Assembly (NCBI GenBank): GCA_021018815.1
Contig: JAITYX010000053.1
Location: 4,164,001-4,228,000 of the forward strand
Length of the DNA: 64,000 nucleotides
Origin: Talinum fruticosum
Lineage: Eukaryota > Streptophyta > Magnoliopsida > Caryophyllales > Talinaceae
Direction: 5' to 3'
In this document: positions 46,277 to 56,999 of the stretch, one piece after another
Numbering within the stretch: the first letter of the stretch is position 1
Layout: every line of letters starts with the position of its first letter
Position numbers and translations under genes: made by a program
The notes under the pieces: model-generated
Databases searched by the model: none
What the model was told of the DNA's origin: nothing
What the model saw: the letters and a program-made list of their open reading frames with translations, nothing else

Positions 46277-47056
46277 TGAAGAATTTTGAGATTGTGGAGG
46301 AACTTTTAGATGTGAAAAATACTTGCTATCACACTTATATTATTCTCAAGATGCCAAACGACTATTTATATATGCAAGATACCTAATTCTAGTAAAATTA
46401 GGATGACTACTTCTAATATAAGTCAGACTCCTAATCCTAGTAAAATTAGGAAGACCACTTCTAATCACTATTAAAAGAACCATTTTTAACTACGGTTAAC
46501 CTGCGTTATGTATGTGGTCGTCCTTCTATGTAACATCTTTTACTACGGTTCAAAACCGTAGTAAAAGATCACCTATGATGACGGTTCAGATGGAAAACCG
46601 TAGTCATAGGTCACTCTATGACGACGGTTTTTCAAAAGAACCATCATCATATAGTTACCTATGATGACGGTTCTTACATTAGAACCGTCGTCATACATCC
46701 CGACCAAAAATGCCAAAATGTTTAGGCGGGGCATATGACGATGGTTCTAATGTAAGAACCATTGTCATAGGTCTGTATTTTTTATAGTTTTTTTATTTTT
46801 CCGTTCCCCATGTACAAAAATACACTCACAAAATACATAACAACTTACACAAAGAATAACCAACAGACCTCAATTTTCCAATATATACAAATATTTCCCA
46901 CTTACTACAATCACAACAAGCTCCATCTTGAACAAGTTCGCAACACAATTACATATTTCACAATAAATTCCAGCAAAGAATATATTACAATGATGTGAAA
47001 TATAATACAAAGAGTGCTCTTGTTTCAAGTATTTAATGCAAAAAGTTCATCTCTCG

Positions 47057-47428
47057 TCTTGAAACTTTGTGGAATAAACTGATTTCAATGTTTTTACCCT
47101 AAGGAAAATCTATATTTTCCCAAAGTGATACTTTTGTAGTAAATTTAGTTATGTGATTGTCTTTATGACGATATTACTTGCTTGGAGTTATTGTAGAGGT
47201 AGCCTGGACAAAATATATACATCATATTTGCAGTCCATGCTACCTCTGCACGAACTCCAAGCAAGCAATATATTCATAAAGACAAGCACATAACTCAATC
47301 TACTAAAAAGCATCATAAAGACAAGCACATAACTCAATCTACTAAAAAGGATCACTTTGGGAAAATAGAGATGAACCTTTTGGCATAAATATTGACATCA
47401 TTTATATCACAAAGTTTCAAGACGTAGA
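47057..47428. repeat. Long imperfect hairpin, arms about 150-190 bp
   Basis: 47057-47203 pairs with the complement of 47235-47428 across a loop of about 30 bp. Paired landmarks are CTTGAAACTTTGTG at the base, TTTTCCCAAAGTGAT in the middle and TTGCTTGGAGTT..GAGGTAGC near the loop. The right arm has an extra 39-bp direct duplication (starts 47275 and 47314). Transcribed, it would fold into a long double-stranded stem. Confidence 0.85.
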
Positions 47429-47708
47429 GTTTCCGGATTCACAAACAAAGGAAGATGTGAATCCCAAGTACGTAATGAAGAAACTCAATTATTTCGCCCA
47501 CGAACCCGTCAAGCGTGAGCTCACTACTCCTCTAAGGCAAACCTGTCTCAGCTATCGAAAATACAATGAGAAATGGAAAAAGGATAATCACAATCAGAAA
47601 ATGAATGTGAAATATAATACATTATCATAAACTAGACATGATATTTTTTGAAGTTTTACATAATACATAGCACAATTAATATCAATTAAATATTGAGGCA
47701 ATTCCTTT

Positions 47709-49284
47709 TGAAGACTTAGACATCTGTTCAATACTTTTCCGAGTTATATAAAAGGAATCAGGTGCAATAATTTCATACATATAGAGTTTTGATTCCAAGG
47801 CATTCTCTCGTATCTTAGAAACTTATTTGAGTAAAACGGTATCTTCTCTAAGTAACACAGCTCTTACTTATTATACTTATTGCTTATTTGTAAGCGACTC
47901 GAAAACCGGTTCTTTGTTCCGAGTCCATCTTCACTCGAATAATCGCAGATTGAATATACCAATATTTCGTCTTTTCTCACTCGGAATCCGACTTGTGACT
48001 ATAAGTCTTATCTTGTTGTAGTCAGTACTATTAGCTTGTTTCATGCTCAGTCTATATCGAGTTAATCCTCTCTCGATATTCTTTATTGAACTTGATTCTT
48101 CGCTTAGACTAAGTCGGATGGAATTCCGAGTATCATGGATATTGGACTCGTAAAATTCCATTCCGTTTCGACTCGGATAATCGGTTGGTTTATTTATCGT
48201 AATTATTTTATTATCTCGTGTCTAATCTTGGGCCAAAGTATTTTATACTTTGAGAACCAAAGTTGATTTACTTTTGTAGGTTATTCAATCGAGGATACAA
48301 TTTTTCAAACTACAAAAGTAACCTGCTTCGTAACGTCAAATCACCAGACAGACATGGCTCTTCACCTTCTCTCGCTCCGAGTCCCAGTGGATTGTGTCGT
48401 GGCCGTCTGTTTCCAAATATGGAAAACCGAAACGCCAAGCCTAACGGTGGTGTCTACCTTATCTTTCAAGACACCGCTAATGGTTTTGGGACTTCCAAGA
48501 GAGTTAAACCGTTGTCCAACGTTCATATTACAACGGATACTTTCGAGTGACTCGAAAGCTTCTATCAACGGACACGGAAGACTCTCGGACAGCAGAAGAA
48601 GATAACGGCCACTTTGCCCGGTCATCTATAAATAGAAGCCATCTCACAAGACTTGAAGATTGCCGAATCTATTGTTAATACACATACTTGAGAAAAGTCA
48701 TTGTATTTACTTTCAATCTTCTACTTACAACTCCCACTCTGTAATTCATTACTTTCTAAGTTGTAAGGTCTTGTATTCGATTACAAACTCTTTCTTACAT
48801 TCTTTGTAAGGTCCCTTGACTAAGCCGTAAGGGTTAACTCAGCTTAGTTATCCCTAACTGTAAGGGTTATCTCAGTAGGAAGTACTAGATCGGATAAGGG
48901 AATTTCGAGTCTAGAAAAACTTGTATAGAGTTGTCTAAGGGAGCAACTCGGGGTTCGATCAGTTCACGGTATTTTGTGGACTCAAGATAGTGAATTTGAC
49001 TTCGTGTCCGGATTGACACGGTCCGTGGTTTTCTGCCCCGGGAGGGTTTCCACGTAAAATCAAAGTGTTATCTTTCCGAGTTCATTCTAGACTCGGACGG
49101 CTTTACTCGCGCTCGTTCTTTCGATTGATCACATTCCGAGTCCAATCTTTTCGACCTCGTTGATAGACTCGGAATCTCTCTTCGCCTCTATTCTCGCACA
49201 AAAGAGTTTGATTCCACAAAGAATTTTCTATCACTCTATTCACCCCCTCTAGGGTGACTCGGACTCTCCCCGAGCAAACCTTCA
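47709..49284 (+). mobile_element. Solo copia-type LTR, 1,576 bp, inside the CACTA element
   Basis: Starts TGAAGACTTAGACATC and ends GAGCAAACCTTCA. CCTTT occurs on both sides (47704-47708, 49285-49289), a perfect 5-bp target duplication. Homologous to the LTR at 15559-16968 throughout. Contains TATAAATAGAAGCC (48628-48641), the probable TATA box. Frames at 47.8-48.6 kb are incidental. Confidence 0.85.
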
Positions 49285-49285
49285 C

Positions 49286-49652
49286 CTTTAACTCGTTTTA
49301 AGACATAATCACAACCAGAGTTCCTATAATGCTTGTTGTCTTTAACAATCAGATCAGGTTCACAAGACAAGACATAGAATTTATGTGCAGTGTGGGTCGA
49401 GTCCACGAAAAAGGGGAAAAGGATGAAGGATTTATTCAAGAGAAAGGTGGTAAACAATCACAAAACTAGTAATAATTCCCTATTGTTTATCACCTTTTTC
49501 TCCAATAAAGGATTTATCCTTTTTCCCTCTCTTCGTGGACCGACCCACGCTTTATATAAACTTTATGTATTGCCTAGTGAACCCGACCTCATTGCTAAAG
49601 TCAACTAGGGTTATGGGAACTCCGATCCTAGTTATGTCTTGGGATAGTTAAA
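49286..49652. repeat. Second long hairpin, arms about 175 bp, tight loop
   Basis: 49286-49468 pairs with the complement of 49475-49652. Landmarks are CTTTAACT/AGTTAAAG at the base, AAGACATAA, CAGGTTCAC, GTGGGTCG..TCCACG and GGTAAACAAT at the loop. The outer base abuts the solo LTR's target duplication. No domain in the overlapping frames. Confidence 0.85.
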
Positions 49653-49804
49653 GTAAACTAAATAGATGGCCTCAAAATTTCATTGATATTCATTATTGTC
49701 TTATGCATTACGTAAACTTCAAAAAATCATGTAGTCTAGTTTACGACCATGTATAATACAACAAACTTGCAACCAAAAACGAAACCGAAAATTGAGATAA
49801 TTGG

Positions 49805-50185
49805 ATAAATTAGTTCCCCCAACATCAACTCATCAAAATAATAAATAAATTTGATAACAAATTTATCTTTATGACAAGTATTTGAGGAGATCCCTATATC
49901 CAAATACCTTTCAATTTTTTATATTTTCACATTTATATTTTCTCCCTTTTGATCCTTAAACCCCAAACCACAAATTTTTCTATTTCCCCAAACCCCGAAC
50001 CATAAATATTTCTATTTCTCTAAACTCTAAACATATTTAGATGCCAATTTCGATAATGGAATATATAAATGAGTCCATCCCAATATCACCTCATCAAAAT
50101 AAACAAATTTTGATACAAATTTATCTTTATGAGAAGGTTTTTGAGGATGACCCTATATCCAAATTATCTTTCTATTTCTCTAAAA
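49805..50185. repeat. Direct repeat about 265 bp apart within the CACTA element
   Basis: CAACTCATCAAAATAA...ATTTATCTTTATGA...CCCTATATCCAAAT at about 49820-49905 recurs at 50085-50165 with small changes. Confidence 0.6.
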
Positions 50186-50354
50186 CCCTAAACAAATTTG
50201 GATGCACTCTCTCAATCTACCATCCTTAACTATCATTCTATTTCGCTACAATTAAATCCTAAACTCGTAAACTCATTTCTCAAAATCTCAAACATTTCAC
50301 GAATTTTCAACTTAATAAATTAAACAAATGTTACTCACATTCTCAATATTCAAC

Positions 50355-50420
50355 ATTTCAACAAAGATTCAACATTTCAACAAAGATCCAACATTTCAAC
50401 AATCTCAAACATTACTCACA
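50355..50420. repeat. 19-bp repeat, about three copies
   Basis: TCAACATTTCAACAAAGAT repeats three times, the last incomplete, flanked by two copies of TTACTCACATTCTCAATATTC. Confidence 0.7.
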
Positions 50421-51189
50421 TTCTCAATATTCACATAATTATCGCAAATACATTCAAGATTTAACTATCTACATTTTATAAATAACTTAAAGCGAAAAAT
50501 AAGAGAGCATAGAGATTCATACCTTAAGAAATGACAACGGCGAAATTGAGGGAGAGGCTTGACAGCGAGAATGAGTTTGAGGAGATCTACACTTAAAAGA
50601 GACAACGGCGAAGGTGAAGTAGAGGAAAATATGAAGAAATGAAAGATTAAGAGAGAGGAAACTACAACGACGAGGATAGCTTACCGGTTCAAGTAGATCG
50701 GCGAGGAAACAAGTAGCTATGAATTCCAGATCCGAGGTAGTAGTAGAGGAGAGAAATTGTAGAGAACGATAAGACCGAGAGTACAAAGCAGATGTAATTG
50801 GGCGTGGAAACAATATGTATGTTCTCAAACTTTTTAGACTATATCCGACAAACATTTGACGACGGTTTTTGAAACAATCCTCGTCATATGTCACATATGA
50901 CGATGGTTCTTTAAGAGAACCATCGTTAAATATTTTCATCAATACATATGACGACAGTTCTCTAAAAGAACTGTTGTCATATGTGTTACATAATGACTAT
51001 TATTCACAAAAATGTCACTGGTCCTTTTTCATGACGGTATGTCCTTTTAACCGTTGTTAAAGATCCGTCGTTAAAATTGGTTCCTGTTGTAGTGAGTATA
51101 ATTAGGAAACTAATTCAAACTAAAGACATATTTAGTCTCCTAAATCTAACAAAATACTTTGTTTTCTTAACACTCCCCTCAAGTTGGAA

Positions 51190-52670
51190 CATGTAAGTCA
51201 ATAATGCCCAACTTGTTTTGTAAAAATAAAAATCCACGCTTCTTAATGGTTTGGTGAAGATATCAGCAAGTTGATACTTAGAAGACATATATGTTGTTTC
51301 TAAATCGCGAGCTATAAGGCGTTCTCGAACAAAATGACAATCAATTTCTATATGTTTCGTCCTTTTATGAAAAACTGGATTCTTGGTGATATCTAACGCA
51401 ACTTGATTATCACGAGTATAACTTCATTGGTCTTTGAAGGAATACTCCTAGAGATGCCAAGAACGATTTTATCCAAATCAATTCACTGGTTACCATTGCC
51501 ATAGCTTGATATTCCTCTTTGCGAGATGACCTAGACATCGTACTGCTTTTTCGTTTTCCAAGAAATAGGTAACCCACCTAAAGTAATGAAGTATCCTGTT
51601 AAGGACCTTCTAGTAATAGGGCATGCTCCATAGTCTGAATTACATCAGGCATAAACCTGTAGATATGAATCATTTTTCAACAAAATACCTTATCCTGGGT
51701 GTCCTTTCAAATATCTCAAGACCCGACAACCTCCTTCCATATGTTCTTCCTTCGGCTCTTGCATAAATTATGAGAGAATGTGCACTACATAGCACATTTC
51801 TGGTCTTGTAAGGGTTAGGTATATAAGTCTCCCAACTAGTCTTTTATTACCTTGTCGGGTCGTCAATAGGTGGCCCATTAGCCAATGCGAGTTTATGACC
51901 AGCTTCCATCGGGAACTCTACTCGGCTTTGCCCTGAGTAGCCCGCATTCTTCAATTATCTCAAGCACACACTTCCTTTGACATAAAAATAGTCCTTTTGA
52001 GCTTCTAGCAACTTCAACCCAAGAAAATACTTGAGGGGACCCAAGTCTTTGATATGAAAACAGATTATTGAGATATTCTTTAAACTCAACACATGCTTGG
52101 AAGTTATTACTTGTAAGCACCAAGTCATCTACATACACTAGAAGTCCCATGAATATGTCATCTTTATTGTATATAAATAATAGTCTGGATATGACCTAAC
52201 GAAACTATAATCATATAATTTGGATGAGAGTTACGCAAACCACTATCGTGGCGCTTGTTTATGTCCATAAAGAGACTTCTTCAACTTGCATACCTTGTTA
52301 GAACCCGAAGTTCTAAATCCAGGAGGCATTCTCATGTAAACTTCTTCATCTAAATCTCCATGTAGAAAGGCGTTATTCACGTCCATCCGATGTAGTTCCC
52401 ATCCTTTCGCTGCTATTATAGATAAAAACACCTTACACTATCCATATTGGCTACAGGAGAAAAGGTCTCATTGTAATCAAATCCTTCGATTTGTTCGTCT
52501 CCTCGAATCACAAGTCGCGCCGTATAGCGTGCAATGGACCCATCTCAATTATACTTCACCTTGTACGCCCACTTGCAACTTATCGGCTTCTTGTTAATAG
52601 GTAGATCTTCTACTGTCCAAGTCTCATTTGACTCCGGGGCCTCTATTTCTTTCACCGTTGCCTCTCTTCA
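51190..52670 (-). pseudogene. Copia reverse transcriptase and RNase H, third element
   Basis: Minus strand. The RT N-part (about 52670-52440) encodes W.VEDLPINKK, SCKWAYKVKY, then [11 protein letters not shown] and [12 protein letters not shown]. 52431-52243 reads [42 protein letters not shown]. 52150-51893 has LLVYVDDLVL (YVDD near 52135-52124), then FSYQRLGSPQVFSW and CVLEIIEECGLL. RNase H follows down to about 51190, ending at the purine tract. Several frameshifts and stops. Better preserved than the first copia element. Confidence 0.8.
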
Positions 52671-53276
52671 CCTAACATCTTTTACGACTTCATGAAAATA
52701 CCTATGCTCAACAATCTTTGTAATAGCAGCAAGATAATTTTGATGTGCATGTGAAAAATTAGCACAAGTGACATAATTAGCTATGGGATACGGTTTTCCT
52801 GAGGATACCTTTTGTAGAGGTGAAGACGAAGAGGGTCTTTTGGTCGAGCTGTACAACAAATATAGTCCTGCATATGGCTTGGGAACTTCCTCTCGTGCCT
52901 TTCCCGGCCCGGAATATCAGTCTTAGAAATATTTTGGTTGCTCCCCCGTCTCGTGGGCTCGCATGGAGTTTACGTGGACTCGTGCGCGAGATGGACTAGA
53001 AGCCGCCGGTCCATGTTCCAGCTGAGGAAATGTCGACGGCGGGCTGGCGATGCTCGGGCCTACGTTTCACTTAAACGCGACCCAATTTCTTCTTGCTCTA
53101 GTTGGGCGGCTTCGGCAACGCCTGGGCTTGCCCGATTTCTTCTTGTTTTAGTTGTGCCTCTCCTTCTCTTCTTCACAAGCCAGACTCTTTCACTTCCCTT
53201 ATTTTGTTAGGCCTAGTACTCTTGCCCAACTCTTCAAGGTCCAAACTTATGTTTGGTCGGTTGTGGTCCATGATCC

Positions 53277-56160
53277 TCAAGTCCTCATCTTTCTTTCCCT
53301 TTTCTTTAGGATTAGCATAAGGAAAAATTTCTTCATAAAAATTACATCTCTACTCACAAAAATTTCATCGGTCTCAATATCATAAACCTTCCAACCCTTT
53401 TTCCCATAAGGGTAACCCACAAATATGCACTTTTGACTACGAGTAGCAAACTTATCCTTTTGCCTTTTATGCACATAGCATAATGACTCAAAAACTTTAA
53501 TGTGCTCATATGTGGGTTTAGACTTAAACAAAAACTCATAAGGAGTCTTTCCTTGTAGCTTTTTAGAAGGAGTTCCATTTATTATGTAAGCTGCACTTAA
53601 CACACATTCACCCCAAAATTCTAGAGGTAGATTCACTTGGAATCGAAGTGCTCTAGCAACATTTAGAATATGATGATGCGTTCTTTCAATTTTACCATTC
53701 TGTTGTAGTGTTCCCATACAACTAGTTTGGTGTATCATTCTTTACTCCCCATAAAAGTCTTTCACGAGGCCTAGAAGTGAATTCAATCCCATTGTCACTT
53801 CTTATGACCTTAACTTGGGTATTGAATTGAGTTTTTGCCATATGACAAAAATTCGTAACAAGTTGGGAAGTGTAGGATCCACAGCCGCAGGCCTGAACTG
53901 GGACGGGACCGAGCTTCCCCACATGCCTCTCTTTTGACGTAAGGGTTTTAGAAAGTTGGAAAATGATTTAGGGTTTTGAAAATGGATTTTAGAAAGTGGG
54001 GATGAACATTTTATTAAGAGTCTCAAATTTTATTAAGTCAAGTTAATAAGTTAAATTAGATTGAATTGATTGATGTTTTATTAATCATTTTGATTTTATA
54101 AATTATTTTTAGAATTCCCGGGATATTATCTCCTAATTGAAGAGCAAATAAAATTCGAAACGAGGGTTTCTGCTGTGAGGCTTCGAGGGCGGACTAGTGT
54201 GAAAACACCTGTCCGGACCCAAGCTTCGACCGCTAACCACCGAGTGCGGTGGCAGCCTGCACTTTATGGTCACCTGCACCGGCCGGGGTCCTGGGCTGAA
54301 ACAGTTAGCCTCGACCTCGGCTTGGCAAACCGATCCAGATCTCTTTTTTTTACCCTGCAACTAGAAAATAACTAGGATACATTTTCAATGAGAATAAAGC
54401 ACGAGAAAATGGAGTCGCCGATCGGTTTTAGGAAGAAAACTAACAAAAACAAAAGGCTTTCTCTTTCAATTTTACTATAGGAAAACTAAGTCTAAAAGAG
54501 GATAAAATTGACTCCATCGATCTTTGAACCGCGAATCGGATCCGGGGACGAGGGTACGAAATTTAGGGAAAACCCTTCCATTCCGCCCGTCCGAAGATGA
54601 CCATTACTAGTTTGAGTAGTATACTAAAATAACGTGCTAAACACAAACATACAACATGCTAAACGAAATTAAAAGCAACCAAACCGAATTAAAGGAAAGC
54701 GATAAAGAAAGAAAAAGCGGAAAACTAAAAGATTACATTAGGCGAGGAGGAATCGAAAGAAGCGATTATATCTCTTTAATCCACAATATGGAAAGTTATA
54801 AATAAAACATAAATTAAATAACCGTTTGAAGTTTGAACAATTGCCCTCGAGGTTGTCCCACCTTACCGATCTAGATCTCTACACTCGGATCTCTTGATAC
54901 GACGGCGACAAATCAAAGAAAAGGGCTTGTTTTTGTGAATTGTGTAAAAGGTGAATATGTAAGGAATAGGAAAGATTAGTTGAATAAGTTCCCACATATC
55001 AGAATAACTAAATATTCTTTAGCTCTTTGCACTGATTCAACGACGGTAAGTAGGAAATAGGAATTGATTTCGGCGGAGTAACGTTTAGGTATGAGTGCTC
55101 CGGTTAGCTTTCTGCGAGCATTACGCATAGGAGAAAGCCAGTATGGGAATGAGAGCCAAGGCTCTCTATTTATAAGGAGAGACCTAGGTCACAAATGACC
55201 TAGGGTTTACACTCGGCCAGCCATCCGAGATGCTCGTAAACAAACCGGGCGAGAATCTCACAAGATTTAACCGAGATAAAGCCAGGATAGAACAGGATAG
55301 AATCCCGGTTCACGGTGCCGACCATCCGGGCTTGCCTAGGGTTTCGTGCCCTACCGTGTTTCCAAGGGATTCTCCAAGCCAAAATGCAGCATTTCACTTA
55401 AAATTCTAGGCTATAAGCGCCCGCCACGATGTTAGTTTGAGGGCAAAAGCTCCTAGTCTCGTGTGGACTGTCCTCCGGAGCTTAAACGCAACACTTTGAT
55501 GTTAGTGATCATGAAATGCAACGCTTTAACGCCGTCTTGAGGTCTTCGACTCCTTGTCCGATTGGACAAAAGTAAAATGCGATGATTCGAACTTGGAATT
55601 TCTCGGCACACAGACTTGGACTCCGTTGTCTCCGAAGGCTTGGTCCGGTTCTTGGATCGTTCGAAAGAAAAGGGAATTTTTGGATCGACCCAAGGCAAAA
55701 GGCTATTTATTTGGTGCTGGGGTTCTTTATTGTTTATCGGCTTCGTCACACCAATCGAACAAAGTTCAAGATCCAAATCCTCAAAGAGGACTCGGAATTT
55801 TATCATTGGGCCGACAGAATAAAATACATAATAAAAGAGATAAGAGATAATACTTTTTAGGTGTCTACAGGAAGCTTCACTCTTTTCTTTCATTAAATAC
55901 ACCCAAGTCCCCCTTCTAGCGTCATCAAGAATAGACAAAAATACTGAGCTCCACATAGAGACTTGGTGTGATATGGACCCTAAATATTATAATGAACTAA
56001 ATTAAAATAGTTTGAAGCTTTATTTGCACTTAATGGAAAAGGTAAACGAGTCTTTTTAGCTCTTGAACACACATTGCAAACATCATTACTAATATTAGTC
56101 TCACAACCACCAATACTACTAATAAAAGAGGACATAGCTTGTTTGGAAGGATGCCCTAAC
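53277..56160 (-). pseudogene. Copia integrase split by a solo LTR, third element
   Basis: Minus strand. The zinc region reads RLGHPSKQAMSSFI...CNVCSRAKKTRLPF (about 56165-56035). The catalytic core begins SLCGAQYFCLFL / ILDDARRGTWVYLMKEKSEA (about 55960-55875), then breaks at the insert (53871-55869). It resumes QLVTNFCHMAKTQFNTQVKV, IRSDNGIEF (about 53865-53780), QQNGKIERTHHHILNVARAL (catalytic Glu) and LPLEFWGECVLSAAYIING, ending with KCIFVGYPYGKKGWKVYD and IFVSRDVIF near 53310. Asp, Asp and Glu of the catalytic triad are all visible. Frame changes around 53730 and at the insert disable it. Confidence 0.8.
53871..55869 (-). mobile_element. Solo LTR, 1,999 bp, gypsy-like, in copia integrase
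   Basis: Bounded by TGTAGGATCC and GGTGTCTACA; GGAAG lies on both sides (53866-53870, 55870-55874), a perfect 5-bp duplication. On the minus strand it starts TGTAGACACCTAAAAAGTAT, a start seen in many plant gypsy LTRs, and has a TATAAATAGAG box (complement of 55166-55176), so minus orientation is preferred. The block ending GGTGTCTATA at 63168 is related. Frames at 54.1-55.9 kb (including the three overlapping plus frames at 55554-55860) are incidental. Confidence 0.8.
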
Positions 56161-56199
56161 CGTTGTTGTCACAAATCTCCGGTGATGACTTTGTTTACT

Positions 56200-56700
56200 C
56201 GGATCGTACTTGGTTGAACATCCTCGAAAAAATAGACCCCACTTCGTTGTTCACCAACTCCAATGAGTATCCTCATAGAAGGGTCTTGTATCACACAAAG
56301 CTTATTAGTAAACGTCACTTGTACATAATAATTCATTAATAAGTTAGGTCACGAAATAAGATTGCGGTTTGATCCGGTACATACAGGACATCATGAAGGA
56401 TGATTATCGAATTTAATTGCACCCATCCACCTTTACTAGCAATGCTAGTCTTGTTGTTAGGCATCCCAACCTATATTGGGTGAATATTGTATACACCTTT
56501 TAACTTGTGTAGGTCTCCTGTTATATGGCACGAGACCCCACTATCTAGTAATCAATCATCTTTTCGTAATAGTTTTTCATAACCTCTTTTAGAAGTGTCA
56601 ATGAAACTTAATAGCCTCTCAATCTGTTCCGGTGAGAGACCCAAAATAGATGGGTGAGTTACTTCAATCTTTTCTTTGCCTTGTCCTTTAGTCATGATTA
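56200..56700 (-). pseudogene. Copia protease region and gag stub, third element
   Basis: Directly after the primer site the minus strand reads MTKGQGKEKIEVTHPSILGL and SPEQIERLLSFIDTSKRGYE, a gag-protease linker, then LLDSGVSCHITGDLHKLKGV with the catalytic DSG (about 56550-56500). Further on are LNSIIILHDVLYVP and MRILIGVGEQRSG, the protease-to-integrase part. The gag core and zinc knuckle that should precede this are absent, so roughly the first kilobase of coding sequence is deleted. Stops are present. Confidence 0.65.
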
Positions 56701-56705
56701 TTTTA

Positions 56706-56719
56706 TGGCTCCGATACCA
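56706..56719 (-). other. Primer-binding site of the third copia element
   Basis: The minus strand reads TGGTATCGGAGCCA, 13 of 14 bases of the initiator-Met tRNA site, immediately after the LTR end TTCTTCA. Confidence 0.8.
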
Positions 56720-56975
56720 TGAAGAATTTTGTGATTGTGGAAGAACTTTTAGATGTGAAAAACAATTACTCTCATACTTTTGTTATTCTAAAAATGTCAA
56801 ACGGTTATTTATACATGCAAGATACCTAATCCTAATAAAACTAGGATGACTACTTCGATGTAACTCGGACTTCTAATCCTAATAAAATTAGGAAGATCAC
56901 TTCTAATATAATTAGAAAAACTAATTCAAACTAAAGACATATTTAGTCTAAGAAACAAACTTTGTTTCCTTGACA
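56720..56975 (-). repeat. 5' LTR of the third copia element (intact)
   Basis: 256 bp, TGTCAAGGAAAC... to ...ATTCTTCA on the minus strand. It matches 46277-46465 joined to 51095-51172, with shared TGCAAGATACCTAAT and AAAGACATATTTAGTCT. Confidence 0.85.
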
Positions 56976-56999
56976 ACTAATGAATTTTTTTCTTTTCTT

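Larger units (their letters stand above)
46466..51094. mobile_element. CACTA (En/Spm-like) non-autonomous element in a copia LTR
   Basis: The left terminus reads CACTATTAAAAGAACCATTT and the right, on the other strand, CACTACAACAGGAACCAATT; both continue TTAAC(T/G)ACGG. Subterminal regions (46540-46790, 50840-51060) are packed with ATGACGACGGTTCT and its complement, as CACTA transposase-binding arrays are. Flanking AAT/AGT is the 3-bp duplication; the intact sister LTR (TTCTAATATAATTAG at 56902-56916) shows the empty site. The interior holds two long hairpins, short repeats and a solo LTR (47709-49284). No transposase is recognisable. Confidence 0.85.
46277..56975 (-). mobile_element. Third Ty1/copia element, both LTRs, gag missing, two large inserts
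   Basis: On the minus strand the 5' LTR is 56720-56975 and the 3' LTR is 46277-46465 plus 51095-51172. The primer site TGGTATCGGAGCCA (complement of 56706-56719) follows the 5' LTR; the purine tract AACTTGAGGGGAG (complement of 51173-51185) precedes the 3' LTR. Flanks TCTAA (46272-46276) and ACTAA (56976-56980) match at 4 of 5. Inserts are a CACTA element (46466-51094) in the 3' LTR and a solo LTR (53871-55869) in integrase. Without them the element is about 4.06 kb. Protease, integrase, RT and RNase H are present in order; almost all gag is missing. Confidence 0.85.

Noticed and set aside
50517..50942. Minus-strand 141-codon frame inside the first CACTA element
   Set aside because: Its N-terminal part is the subterminal GACGACGG repeat array and the remainder has no recognised domain; it could be a first-exon relic but is unsupported.
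55554..55956. Four overlapping frames, one of 167 codons on the minus strand
   Set aside because: They cross the solo LTR border at 55869 into copia integrase. Only the integrase part (SLCGAQYF..., about 55960-55875) is real coding history.
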